Assembly (NCBI GenBank): GCA_963922205.1
Contig: CAWUHX010000122.1
Span: 1 to 64,000 of the forward strand
DNA length: 64,000 nucleotides
Source: Romanomermis culicivorax
Lineage: Eukaryota; Nematoda; Enoplea; Mermithida; Mermithidae
Reading direction: 5' to 3'
Below are positions 12,350-24,062 of the stretch, piece after piece. The translations under genes and the position numbers were made by a program. Below the pieces are notes generated by a model. The model was not told where the DNA came from. It worked only from the letters and a program-made list of their open reading frames with translations, and did not search any database. Position 1 is the first letter of the stretch. The number at the start of each line of letters is the position of its first letter.

Positions 12350-13110
12350 TACGTGGAGGGTGTACTGTATCATGGGGTCACGGACCACCAACAGTCAGGA
12401 GAGGCCGTAAACCCCTACAGCTGTGATACCAGTACCCGCGTATGGGTATACTGTAGTTACAGTATGGGAATGGGCACAGGCGTACTGTAATGGCACCCAC
12501 CCGGAGGGCTACAGTATACCACCCAGGATTAAAGGAAGGGGGGGGAAATGAGGGAAAAGGAACAGATAAGGGAATTTACAACACAGATTTAAGTATGCAG
12601 AATGTACAGAATTAATCAGAGGAGAAATACAGAATACTCGATATATAACTCAACTCTGGGACAAATAACACGACTCTGGGGATAAATAACTCGACTCAGA
12701 GGGGATTTATTACTCACAGGGGATAATACACACGCATGAGATAATTATTTACACATATAGATCATATTTAGATCACTCGTAAGGGCAAATCCCGTCTTAC
12801 AGTAATTAAATTTGATGTTCAGGAATAAATTCCCGACCTACAGTAATAACTCTCGGTGGCACGGGAAAAATTTCCGACTACAGTAATAACACGCGACGTG
12901 AGGTGGGGTGTATCCGACTTACAGTAGCGGTAATCCGAAATAAGGGACATTCCCGACCCATTGGGCAGTAAACCCGAATTTGGGGGGGGGTCTCCGACTT
13001 ATTGGATGGCTAGTGCCCAATTTTAAGGGGGGCTTGTCCGACTTAAAATGGGAGTTGACCCGACCTGGGGGTAGTTCCGACCCAAGGGTGAAGATTTACA
13101 CTTAAGGGCG
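12350..13110. repeat. Degenerate CTACAGTA / CCGACTTACAGTA repeats
   Basis: Words such as TACTGTA, TACAGTAT, TTACAGTAATAA and CCGACTTA recur irregularly across about 760 bp, together with repeated ACTCGACTCTGGGG units near 12650-12710. The array is too decayed for a clean period. It belongs to the element A leader. Confidence 0.5.
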
Positions 13111-13130
13111 AGTGCCAGACTTAAGGTCGA

Positions 13131-13146
13131 TTTTCCAGCCTCGCCA
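13131..13146 (-). other. Probable primer-binding site of element A
   Basis: Read on the minus strand, the bases beside the inferred LTR begin TGGCGAGGCTGG, complementary to a tRNA 3' end terminating in CCA. They abut the TGTCAC terminus of the inferred LTR without a gap. Element B's primer site begins TGGCGACCG. The tRNA was not identified. Confidence 0.45.
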
Positions 13147-15160
13147 TGTCACATTTTACGCCATGTCACGTGTATGACATGTGGGTTTTGGGAGAGCTGG
13201 GGAGGTTTGGGTATCTCATCAGGTAGTACCGTGTTTTAGACGTCACATTGATGGTGAACCATATCAGATTGATCCTATTACAGTGAGTAATAGGCTGTGA
13301 CTCCTGATGGATACTGGCATTTTCCCCAGGCTTCCCAAGTTGGCGTTGGGGCCTAACCTGGCAATTGGTGGCTATAGAGAGGTCTATAGTTGGTTCTCTG
13401 GAGTTGTCCTTGGGGTCGTGCTGTAGGGTAATGGACAACGCTGCCAGGCTAGGTGCGACAATCCCCGAGTCCTACTCAGTAAGAGTGGGGACAGGGTCAC
13501 CCGTGAAATGACCTAAATTATGGGACCCGATTATGAACCAGACAGCCCCTTTTAGCCCGAACCTGAGAGGTGGAGGCCCTACTTATCTGTGGACTTGGGA
13601 AACCGACTTAGGAAGGATTTCCCAACAAATAACCCACAAATAACAATAAACCCCTGAGAACACTCACCTAGTCCTGTTTCTCAAGCGATTACGACGCAAC
13701 GGGCGGCAAGTCCCTGGATGCTTTCGGTCTTCTGGCACTGGGAGCGGGAGATGCGATCCTCAAACGTCCTAGGCGGCGAGTGGCGGCGAGCGGCGGCGAG
13801 CAGGAGGGAGCGGGAGCGAGCGGGAGGCGAAACTCCAACGTTTAATTCACGAACCGGGGCGGTCGGACACCTGGCACTGATGGGCAGCGGGGTACTGTAG
13901 GCGGTGAGCGGCGGACGCAGTAAGTAACGCAAAAATATGCAAATTTATTTAGAATAATAGGCGGCGGACGCAGTCGAGTATATAAAAATATGTAAATTAA
14001 GAAGGGCGGCGGACGCGAAGTGACAACCGGACGAAAGCTTGGTGAACCCAAGAATGAGCGAAAAACTAAAGAAACATGTCCTTTTAAGGACATGTTTGGC
14101 TACAGCTGCAGCTTGGGCGGAGTTTCTCGGCGCTCAAGCTAACTTCTGCAGCTAGACGCGATGCAGAAGATGCCTATGAGCACATAGACATTTTTTCATT
14201 CACATGCGTTTAGCACTGAGGCCGGCTGCAGTGCCTATGCTAAGCATATGAACGTCTTTAGCTAAAACTTCTTAGCTAGTCGTTTTGCGTAACAAAAACG
14301 ACGCTAATTTTTGATGATAAGAGGTGCGTGAGCGCACCAAAAATAGCCATGTGCTCGTGGAGCACGACTGGCGGAAGTTTTTAGCTAAAGGGCCTACTGT
14401 AGCCCGCGTTTGTAAAGAAATAAAAATACGACAAAACGAAACATAGAAATGCATGAAAAATATAAAAAACGAACGTAAAATGCATGTGTAAAAATGAAAA
14501 TAAACAAAAGCATGATCAAGTAATAAACAAAACATGAAAAATAACAAAATGTCGGCATGATCGGAATCACGTGACGTTGGAGAATTGAGCGGCACGTGAC
14601 ACCACGCCGAATCACCCGGATTCCCGTTCCTGTACATCGCTGTCCGTAGGACCCCATTTGACCCCAAACCCCTCGCCCAGCGCCGAGTAGTTTGAGAAGA
14701 GGTTTCGTAAGTCTTCTCAGGGGTTATTAGTGTTGAGGGTGTATTTGTGGGAGGCTCCCCTAAGCTAGTTCCCCCTGGAAGTACCCTCAGTTGAGAAAGC
14801 CCTCAGACCTCTAAGGTCAGGGCCAATAAGGGGATTTAGGTTAACAATCGGGTCCCCTACAGTCCGCCATTCTTCGAATGGCACCGTCCCCATTCCGGTG
14901 AATGAGGACTACGGATTGGCACCCCTGACCCGGCAGCGATGTCCATTATTCTACAGCTGAACCCTAGGACAAGGCCGAGGTACACCATAGGTTTACCTGT
15001 GGTAGTACCAGCTGGGTTAGGTTCCCGAACTGAAACCATTACCAGAGCCACCCCACGGGGTCACAGCATGTCACCTACACTGTCATGGCCGTATTACTTA
15101 TGGGATACGGTGTGGGCTTTTCCATCAATGTGACTGATCACCACTCTGTTTAATGTGACA
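13147..15160 (-). repeat. Probable 5' LTR of element A (right end 15160 or 15187)
   Basis: The block starts TGTCACATT and ends AATGTGACA, a perfect 9-bp terminal inverted repeat with canonical TG..CA ends. A second TGTGACA at 15181-15187 is an alternative end. It starts directly after the primer site. A minus-strand AATAAA lies at 13944-13949. Base composition changes to AT-rich immediately past the end. The partner LTR is outside the window, so the call rests on ends and context only. It contains GGCGGCGAG repeats (about 13770-13800) and a 12-bp-arm palindrome at 14072-14097. Confidence 0.5.
14072..14097. repeat. Palindrome with 12-bp arms
   Basis: Arms AAACATGTCCTT and AAGGACATGTTT are separated by two T. 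It could form a hairpin in the LTR transcript or be a protein-binding palindrome. Confidence 0.8.
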
Positions 15161-15962
15161 TGGCTCCCAATTTCAGTTAATGTGACACAAGCAAGCGTGT
15201 GCGTTTCTTTTTGTTGACGAGCAAAGCGATCATCGATTTCGTTTTTACATTATCGTTGTCTACCGTATCCCGTGCCATTGTACGTCGCCCCGTCCGTTCA
15301 TTTAGGATCAAGTAAAGTATCACTAAGAACTGGTCGTTACACCTTCGACTGTTATAGTTTGGAAGCATTTCAAGAAAAACTGACTATAGGTTAGTAATTT
15401 CCGAGCGAAAAACGTTGTAGCTCGATTTACTAAGCCATAATATGTTAAGCTTGTACGAGACACATTTCTTAATAATAAGCGAACATTTTTAGTCGACTGT
15501 TTGTACATTTATCGAGTCGGCAATTCGTTTACAAACGAAAACTTTAATGTTAATGCCTACAACTTTTCGACCAGCATACGAATAGTTTTACAAAAAAGCG
15601 TTGTAAATACCCACGCGAGGTCGGAGAACCTCGAAATTCATATTCACAAGTTTTAAAAAGATAAAAAAGTTACAGTACCAGTTCGAGCTATAAAATTTTT
15701 GATCGTATCGGTAAAGTACAGTAGTATAAACAAACACGTATGAGAAAAGACATTGATTCTATAAGCGAAAATTGTGTGCGAGTCGCTGATTTGGTCAAAT
15801 GGTTTTCCATATATAGTCTAAAAGCCAAAAAATTTGACAGAAATAACTTTCGAAGTCAAGGCTTCTCGAGATAAGAACTTTCATCTTTCAAGGCTCGCTC
15901 TTCCATTGATGAAAGAACAAGAAATTTGGGGTTCGATCGGGAAATATTAACATAATCAACAT

Positions 15963-18900
15963 TCAAATTTTATCCGGATGAAGCGTCAAAGTGGCACAGT
16001 CTTTTTCCTCTTCAGTTTTACGCGATACGTTGATGCGAAAGCAGCTTAATTTCAAATATTGAGAAATCTGTCGCACAGTTTCGACGCAAAATAATAGTAA
16101 GCTCAATGAGCAATAGATCTAAAAAAAGGAAATTTTGTTAACAAGTTTCTCAACAAAGCTTCAGAAACTTCAACAATTTTTGTATTTTTCAACAAAATTT
16201 CGAGCTCCTTGAATTTAAAACCGGAAAAAATTGCTACCAAAGGAAGAAAAAAAACGAGAAAACTTACCAAACAGACTATCAACGTATAATAGGACGGAAA
16301 TATTTCACCGTAATACTGATTCAAGAAAATGAGGATAGGACCACAAAAAGCCGTATCCCAAACTTTCAACGGGCTTCTAGTTAAATGTGCGATCTAAACA
16401 CGAAACGTATAAGTCAAGCAAAAGTCAGAAAATATAAGAATTTCAAGCATAATAAAATCCAAAGGAGAAAAGGGCTTTTACACATATCAAACCAAATTCC
16501 CGGACTGAATCTTGAGCAGAATCTCTTTCATTTCATGCAAAAGATCTTCAATTAATCGCAAATATAAATTTTCGGCAAAAGGAATAAAAAACTGCATATT
16601 GCATATCAGAAGCAATTTTTAGTGAAAATCATATAATTTGAAGCACGGCGAGATATCAGTAATGCTAAAATCGGTTATGAAAATCAGGAACTGTACATTA
16701 AAAATCGAACAAAAAATTATTTCAACTGATTCTACTCAAGAACGGTATGACTGCTAGCTAGGGATCGGCCGAGGGTAAAATAAAAAGCCTCGGCCTCGGC
16801 CGAGGCCGAGGCCGAGGCCGAGGATTTTTTTAACATGATATTATATTAATACACTGGTCACTGGTAATACTAATAAGAGACTTCTTCACTCTTGCCTTTA
16901 TGATCTTCATCAAGTAATTCAAAACATAAAAAAATTTATTGTAAAAAATTTATTGTAAAAGTGTAACACTAAATAGGTAAATTAACGCAAAGATGTCTTC
17001 TATGCAAATTTTGTAGAATTTATGGAGTCAACCCGTCACTTTGATGCACTGTTTTTTTTCCACGAACTTTTTTCCACAAATGTGGAAAGGGGTCAAATTT
17101 TTTTTTCCACATGTGGAAAAAATTTTTTTTCGTCTTAAAATCCGTTTTTTGGCTTAAAAATGCTCACAGACGCTTTATCGCACTGTTTTTGAGCTTTTTC
17201 AAGTTTTCCGGTGTATTTAGAGAAGTTAATTAATTAAAATTGGAGAAAAAATTGAAATGTTCGACCTAAAAGCCTAATCTACAAGCGTTGTTGAACAATT
17301 TTTCTAGCAAACTATCCAAGAGCACAATTGACTTGAATTACACAAGAAATCAATGGTCAAGTCCTCTATGATGACAAGTGAAAGCCCAAAAAAGATGGTA
17401 CTTTCCGGCGCAAAGCGCCGGAAACTTTTTTGGGTATATTGACATTCTGGGATGCTGGAAAAGCATTTTTCCGAACATTATTTCAAGAATTAGATTCCAA
17501 TTTAGTGTTCAAGAGTCGTAATTTCTAGAATTTTACTTGAAAAATTTTAAAATCTGTAATTTATTTGTAAACTCTCATGAACTTGGTCGAAAATATATGA
17601 GTAAGAAAAGTATAACTTTCCGAAAGATATTTCCAAGAAGCTTTTGAATTGATTTTACGTTAGCAAAGAAATAATCACATCATAAATCCTAGAGACTTGA
17701 CGTGTATTCATCTTTCTCAAAAAGAAAAAATGCGAATCTTCATTAAATATTATGATAAAATGTTGAAGATAACCAATTAAAACATGAGATACTACCTTTA
17801 AGATGATGAAAACTATTATAGATTAAGTGATAAATGAAAGTAGACATGATAAAAGCCGCGCCTGAGCTACTTAATGAATAATGATGATTATTAAAGTTAT
17901 AACCGGCGCGAAGCGCCGGAAAATTTAGGGATTTGGACCTCCTAAAATGCACCAAAATGCATCTTTTCAATATGAAAACCCCAAATTTTTCTTCCACATT
18001 TGTGGAAAGACCTCAAAAATTTTTTCCACATTCCAGATTTTTTTTCCACATTATAGTGCAAATGTGGAAAAAAAACAGTGCTTTGATGCAGTAAACATTT
18101 TACATCAAAAATATCCTACTACTTGCTTTAGAGTTGCAAATAATCCTCGGCCTCGGCCATTTTTGATCGACACCCTCGGCCGAGGCCGAGGGTGGCCGAG
18201 GGTACCAATCCTCGGCCGAGGCCGAGGCCGAGCCCTCGGCCGATCCCTACTGCTAGCAGGCAATCGGCATAAATTTTAAATATAGCTGATCCCCATTGAT
18301 CACTTACAATCAATTTTAGTGATATTTTAGCCGATATTAACCCGAACGTGAAGCAAAACAGCGGCATTTGATCGGCAAAAATATGCGACGACGTGCCGTG
18401 CGTGTAGATCATAATTTGAGGAATGATGACAAGCGAAAATGGAGTAATCGGCGATAAAATACTTGTGTCCTGTAGAAAAGGTGGGAAAAAAGTGATTTTT
18501 AACGAAAATAAATTTGATATGTGGTTCGAAAACTCTTTTGTACAATAAATTCGATAGTTGATTCACAAGAGACTTTTTGTATGAAATCCTTTGCATTATT
18601 TCACTTACAGCCACCGAGGAACCGTTCTTGCCGGCACCTTCGGAGAATATTAAATCCAGATATTGAACGATGCCGAAAAAACCCAAAACTGCGCCAAGCA
18701 AAATGATGAAAACGTTCAACGGAACGCCGGGAAAGATCTGAAGTAGTAAAATTTTGCTATTAATCGCCGAAAATTTATCGAAAATTGAAAACTTTACTTC
18801 GTACAACCACAATTCGGGTCCAGCGAAACCGGAGATCAAGCAACAAATTACTGTACATAATAAAGCTTCTTCGCAATCAAAACTGTATGAGATGAAGTTC

Positions 18901-21169
18901 ATAAATGGAGAAATTAACGGAATTAGAGGAAGAAAGTAAGGACACATGAGAGGAAAAATTGGTCTATTTTAAATCTGAAATCATTTCTGGCCAAGATAAA
19001 AATTCAATATACTAAGTTTAAAATTCATCTCTTATTATTCTCGGTACCCTGTCATGCCAGCCAATTAATCGATCAATCGAAACCAAAAATGGCTTGCATA
19101 ATTTTTAATCAATCTTGAGGCATCCTTTTTTTGTTCACGATAAAATCTACGTTAGAAATCAACATCATCTCATAAAAACCACGTGGACACTTTTTAGTTA
19201 CGTAATTGATAAAAAACACGTTTGGGCCCAACAAAAAATAACATGTTTGCCGTAACAGCGCTAAACTTTGTACTAAAATGTTGACTTTCAGGTTCGACAA
19301 AATCAATTTTCGTTCAGTTTTTTCCGGGAAAAGATAACGCAAGCGTGAAAATAATTGTCATTCGGTGGGCGGGAGGATCCATTGTCGTCATTTTTGATGG
19401 TTTTTACATACTTGTTAAATATCAATCTGCCCGATACGTAAGCCTGCCAATGGGAACAATAAAAAACAATTTCGCCGACTAATACGACCGTAAAAAATAA
19501 ATTTGGGTGCAAATTAAGGTACAAAGCCGAACACGCTTCGATCGAAACGAGGACTAAAAAAGAAAGAAAATCGATTAATTGAAAGATTCTCTATCGATCC
19601 ATAGTGTGGGCCTATTATTGCACTTCTTAGAAATATCTTTCGATACGATGCATTTGCATGTCTTACACTTATTTATTTGCTGAGATCAGAGTGGAATCAT
19701 TAAGTACATTTATGCATCAGAGCTGAGATCAGAGTGGAATCATTAAGTACATTATGAAAATATGTTTCACTAGAAAGATTTCCACCGGAAATCATTCCTT
19801 TGTGAGTATAATGGAAGACGACTTTCTTTGTTTGTATGACTCGCTTAAGAATGCTTCTTTCGTAAAATATTCAAACAACAGCGCCGTTTTCTAAGCCACT
19901 TAAACGCGATTAGTTCAGTCGAAAAACTTCAAAATATGCAGCTTAGTTACATTAAAGAAGTGGGATGCTCTTATCTCTAACGTATTTTATACACGTCTAA
20001 CAAATAAATATCAATAGAGAAACCGCATGCTTATTTTCCAAGTTGTCATTTCTACTCTTGAACTACTCTAGGACTAAATCCGAGTTCTCGGGGAGCGTTT
20101 TCTACTCCTAGAAAAGAGTCGCTAGCATCGAGAATATAGGAGTTCGGGAGTAAACAAGATTTTGTATGCAGTTTTCTAGGGTAGAATATTGACCACTAGA
20201 TTGTTGATTTTGCTAAATTCCCCTAGGGATTTCCGTGTTCCTTCAATATCCAGTGGTGTTCTATCGACATTGATCGTCATTTGTCGAGAATTTAAAGTTT
20301 CCAGGATGTGATTATCACGTAAACAACATCCCGATCTGGACATCAAATGACAGACTTATAAGACAAAACAAGAAAAGAATCGATAATTTTTTGTTAAGAA
20401 CATAAAATGACACGTTTACTCCTGAACTCCTGGAAAATAAACTGTGTGTTTGTTACAAGCGATGTTGACGCCAAGTACTGAACTCCCGTAACCTTAGGTT
20501 GGTGCAAGCGGGTGGATGCAAAAAACCTCCGTTCAATACAGCAACAAATTTTGAATTTCCTACGCAAAAAATTATCCTTATAATCGACTAATTTCACAAG
20601 AAAATTTTTTTATGACGAAAGTTACCTTGCGAAAACGCATCACAACCATGGTCGAACAGTTCGCCCAACGGCGAAGAACTGTTCGTTCTCCTTGCTTGTT
20701 TACCGTCCAAGCCGTCCAAAGTTTGATAAACAATGATTGTGAGGGCACACAGGAAAAAGGTCCAGCGTGGTAGGGGCTCCTGAAAAGGAAAATTCGAATA
20801 GTTGGACAAAATATGTAAAAAATGAAAAAGGCAAATTGAAACGTTTCGATGAATGTACACTGTAGAGTACTTGTAACTTCTAGGGAACTTGGCTTCGTTA
20901 ATAACAAATCTTACTTGATTATGGTGATAACATAACAGAATAAAAACCGATACTAAATTGACGAAAAATCCGGCAACGGTTATCAAATTGGGCGAAAGCC
21001 ATAGAGGCAGATGTTCGACGACTTTATTCCAAAAAATATTAAGGTAAGGTTCGATAGTCGAATTATTTTGAACGTTATAACGATGCTCGGATAATCGTTT
21101 TAGCTGTTTATTGGTTAAATTAGCGTCCGAGATTACGAAGTTTTTGCACGAATTGAAAAAACCCGTCAT
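15963..21169 (-). CDS. Choline/ethanolamine phosphotransferase (CDP-alcohol phosphotransferase), eight exons
   Basis: Transfers phosphocholine or phosphoethanolamine from the CDP-alcohol to diacylglycerol, the last step of the Kennedy pathway, in ER or Golgi membrane. Exons on the minus strand: 21169-20915, 20779-20626, 19553-19412, 18882-18798, 18737-18609, 18469-18308, 16393-16268 and 16118-15963. All phases agree, giving about 402 residues, normal for the family. The signature DG(x)2AR(x)8G(x)3D(x)3D is complete in exon 2 (D107, D110, D128, D132). Multiple hydrophobic segments and the late HWQ, GKNG, SAKI and DTAF motifs match eukaryotic CEPT/CHPT proteins. Introns have GT ends and TTTTCAG or TTTAG acceptors. 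ATG 21169 was chosen as the first ATG in frame. Substrate preference cannot be told from sequence. Confidence 0.9.
16759..18249. mobile_element. Non-autonomous hAT-like element in CEPT intron 6
   Basis: The ends are TAGGGATCGGCCGAGGG and its inverted complement, flanked by an exact 8-bp duplication CTGCTAGC (16751-16758 and 18250-18257). Eight-bp duplications and TAGGG-type ends fit the hAT superfamily. Sub-terminal regions are GGCCGA/GCCTCG tandem repeats. It has no transposase frame. A second element (17047-18080) is inserted inside it; without that the element is about 450 bp. Confidence 0.85.
17047..18080. mobile_element. hAT-like element, family C copy 1, nested
   Basis: The termini are CACTGTTTTTTTTCCAC and the inverted form, with an exact 8-bp duplication CTTTGATG (17039-17046 and 18081-18088). 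The interior carries CCGGCGCRAAGCGCCGG palindromes near both ends and alternating TTTTTCCAC / GTGGAAAA words. There is no coding frame. The interior is shared with the copies at 24063, 27163 and 27985. Confidence 0.9.
19679..19753. repeat. 32-bp direct repeat, period 43
   Basis: Two identical 32-bp copies beginning GCTGAGATCAGAGTGG lie at 19679-19710 and 19722-19753, inside a CEPT intron (between exons 2 and 3). A local duplication with no evident function. Confidence 0.85.
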
Positions 21170-21936
21170 TTTTTGTTTGTTAGAGGCCACCAATGGTAAA
21201 AATGGTGAACATGAGGTTAGCTATAAGAGATAAATATAATGAATTTCGATTTATAATGAGAGCAACTACAAAGTCAAAATTTTAAATTGAATTCAAGATG
21301 TTCGGATATAATACAACAAAAATACGATAACGACATATATTGCACTTCAAGAAAAAGGCTGCTTATAAGACAAGTGTGAGCTTTAGCAACAAATAGCAAC
21401 AATTTGAACATATCTGATAGGTTTTCGGTTAGAAAAGCTATTCAGCATATAAAAATTTATTTAATTTCCTATAATATACACACATTCTAGAAAATTAAAG
21501 CTCTCAATCATATATGTGCCGATCGAATTTGAGCCAAGCGACGAAAATTTTTTAAAATTCGAATCAAAAACTTGTTCAAAATGATATTCTACAGCAAAAT
21601 TATCTCAAGTGGAAGTCTGAAAAGGGTTTAGAAGTTTATATGAATGAACTCAATGTCAAGTACAAAATTTAACTCTTACCATTTAGACATCGGAAAATTC
21701 AGGTATAAAATTTTTTTTAAAAATGTTTTTTGATGTTCCTCAACGATGAAAGTAGATAACATTTTTGCCAGTAATATCATAGCCACCATCATGTGATAAA
21801 AAATAACAATAAGATCAGCAGAAAAGCTGAAATCTTTTGGAAAATCCCTTGAAAAATGTTGAAAATTAATGGTTAGAGATGAAATAGATTATCAAAGATG
21901 GACTCAATCGGCATAAATTTTTAGGTGAGCACGAAG
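21170..21936. other. No gene recognised (CEPT upstream region)
   Basis: AT-rich sequence upstream of the CEPT start. The promoter is presumably here, but I see no clear TATA box, trans-splice evidence or repeat with defined ends. Confidence 0.5.
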
Positions 21937-22120
21937 CACACAACCCCATAGGGAGGGGTATGAGGGGGGTATTACCCCCACCTAAAGTCCTAAAAATTGA
22001 CCACTGGACGCCTAATTTTGAGACAAAACGAAGTGTTTAGTAAACATTTAGCTACACTACCACAGCAAATTTTCAACTTTACCCCTACCCTACTGAAAAA
22101 TCTGACCTTGGGGACCTCTG
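21937..22120. mobile_element. Short hAT-like MITE, CCCCAT family
   Basis: A 184-bp element, related to those at 22272 and 25303, running from CACACAACCCCATAGGG to CCTTGGGGACCTCTG. The flanks GCACGAAG (21929-21936) and GCCCGAAG (22121-22128) match in 7 of 8 bases, an aged duplication. Confidence 0.65.
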
Positions 22121-22271
22121 GCCCGAAGGTAAGCAAATTTTCGTTGAATAGTATTATTAGATGTGTATTATAGCAGAAATCTCAACTAGCGAGAAAACTT
22201 TTAGGGGTTCAAAGTCGGAAAGATGCATTTTGCTAAATTCTCATTGTCGGAAATAAACGATGCCTCTGCAT

Positions 22272-22452
22272 CAGACGGCCCCATGGGGAGGGGTATGAGA
22301 AGGATATTACCCCTACCTAAAGTTCTTAAAATTGATTACTGGTTGCCTAATTTTGAGACAAAATGGCGTGTTTAGTGCACATTTTAGCTACACTACCCCG
22401 GCAAAGTTTCAATTTTACCCCCACCTGAAAAATCTGACCTTGGAGACCTCTG
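22272..22452. mobile_element. Short hAT-like MITE, CCCCAT family
   Basis: A 181-bp element starting CAGACGGCCCCATGGGG and ending CCTTGGAGACCTCTG, with an exact 8-bp duplication CTCTGCAT at 22264-22271 and 22453-22460. Non-coding. Confidence 0.8.
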
Positions 22453-22599
22453 CTCTGCATATTCAAAGGGATTGGGAATTGAAATTTTTATTTCAGGTGT
22501 TTGATTTAAAAAGAAAAATTGACACTGATGACACAATTTTTGGACTGAAAATTTACGCAACTTTCGACTTCATTTTCATAAGCAGTATTATATGTTCTC

Positions 22600-23120
22600 A
22601 TCGATTTTTTTCCAAACGGGAAAGTAGACCAAATTTTTTTCTCAATTTTCTTCGAGTTGCTTTTTTGCTTAAAAATGCCAATAGACGCCTTATTCAGCCA
22701 TCTTTAGCGTTATGTTTCATTTTAAAATTCTTATTCCTTAAACCTTTAGAGGCGTTCATTTAACAAAAATGAGTAGAAAATGAAAATTTTCAATTAATTT
22801 TGCCAAATATATTGGAATTATTTTTCAAATCAGCATTATGTCCCTGAACAACAGAAAAGATCAACCGTTAAATTATCGATGACTTGTAGACATTTTTGTT
22901 ATAAATCGCAAACCGCTTTTCGGACAGTTTTTACTATCCCACAAGCCAAGCCGTAGCCAGGAATTTTTTTTGTACCTCGCCTAAATTTTGGCATAATAAT
23001 GTTAACAATATAGCCAAATTATTTATAGAAAAGCGATCAAAAACTGAAGCGACAATCCTAAATCTCCTAGAAATTCCACATCTCTGTGATGGGTCAAAGT
23101 AAAGAACTATGGAATGCAAT
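22600..23120. mobile_element. Left fragment of a decayed family C-like element
   Basis: The TTTTTTTCCAAACGGG start and the GCTTAAAAATGCCAATAGACGC segment resemble the left part of family C (compare 17150-17180 and 27243-27270). A matching right end appears at 26475-26635, beyond the insertion at 23121-26451. That suggests one old element split by the later insertion. The left boundary is not clean. Confidence 0.45.
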
Positions 23121-24062
23121 CAGGGTTGGCAAGGCTTTGGTTTTTTGGTTTAAAAAAACCAAAAAATTGGAAAATCTCTGGTTTTTTTGTTTTTTTCCAA
23201 AATTATTGAGAAACTGTTTTTTCACATAGGTCGATCTTCTAGGCATGTATTGGTGTCTATCTAAATTAACAAAACAATCAATTTAGTTGAATTGACTTCA
23301 CTAAAAAGTAGAAAAAGTCGTATTTTTATGATACATTTCGCACACAAAAGATGTGATATCAATCAATCGATATCCTTTCCTTGGTATCCGTCTTGCAAGC
23401 ACACATTTAGTAATTAGTACATGAGTTGAGTTTGCTATAATTTGCTCACAAAAAAATTAGACGCTAAATCTTTCGTAGAGTGTACTCTGACCATACGGGG
23501 TGACATCCATTGATCCATATCATCAAAATTTTACAAAATATGATTGAGTATAATAATCCTGAATTCATTGTTACGGTAAGCTTTTTAATTTTCTTAGCTC
23601 GAAATGTCAATATATAAATGAGAGAACAATAATGAAATTTTGTACAGATCAGTTAAGCATACTGTAGGTTAACAAAGAGAAGAGCTTTTGAGTGGCTCAT
23701 TTTTATGTGACTTGACGTCACTACTAGGTAGAAAAAAATCGTACAAAAATATGTATCTATCATGCAAGCGAGGATAGTATATATAATAAGACCGATTTGT
23801 TGTAGTTAGTTACAGACAGGTTTGAAAAGCAAATATTTGGAAACATCTGAAATGTCTATGTGTGACTATCAACCGCAGTTTGTAATATTAATAACATATG
23901 TAATAATCTATCAAGTTAAAACCCTCTTATCGAAAACGGTATACTTAAAAGTTGTGTCATTTCAGCTTTCCTATGCATTATGTGTATATATATGTGATGC
24001 ATTGATACAGTTCTGTGGTTGATTTTTTATGAGTTTTGATTACATGCATTGCGTATTGTATA

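Larger units (their letters stand above)
9463..13146 (-). other. Element A long leader between primer site and Gag start
   Basis: About 3.7 kb of GC-rich sequence without a convincing gene. It holds a TGACGTCA-type array (11341-11940), a poly-T tract (about 12087-12135), many TACTGTA/TACAGTA motifs (about 12350-12910), and a loose recurrence of GGCGGACTC and CCAGGAG motifs between 10.0 and 10.7 kb. Open frames on both strands here are short and lack family features. Leaders of Gypsy elements are usually a few hundred bases, so this one is exceptional if the LTR assignment is right. Confidence 0.5.
1..15187 (-). mobile_element. Element A: large Gypsy-like LTR retroelement with internal env-like module (left end cut by window)
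   Basis: The GC-rich block from the window edge to about 15.18 kb reads as one retroelement on the minus strand. In coding order it has a probable 5' LTR (about 13147-15160 or 15187), a primer-binding site, a very long leader, one giant frame (9462 down to 322) and a 3' untranslated stretch running off the window. Domain order is Gag, CCHC knuckles, env-like glycoprotein, two retropepsin-like domains, reverse transcriptase, RNase H and integrase. RT-RH-IN order and the GPY motif after integrase are typical of Metaviridae (Ty3/Gypsy). The 3' LTR must lie left of position 1, since nothing in 1-321 recurs at the right end. The DNA becomes AT-rich just past 15.18 kb, which supports the right boundary. 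Confidence 0.8.
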
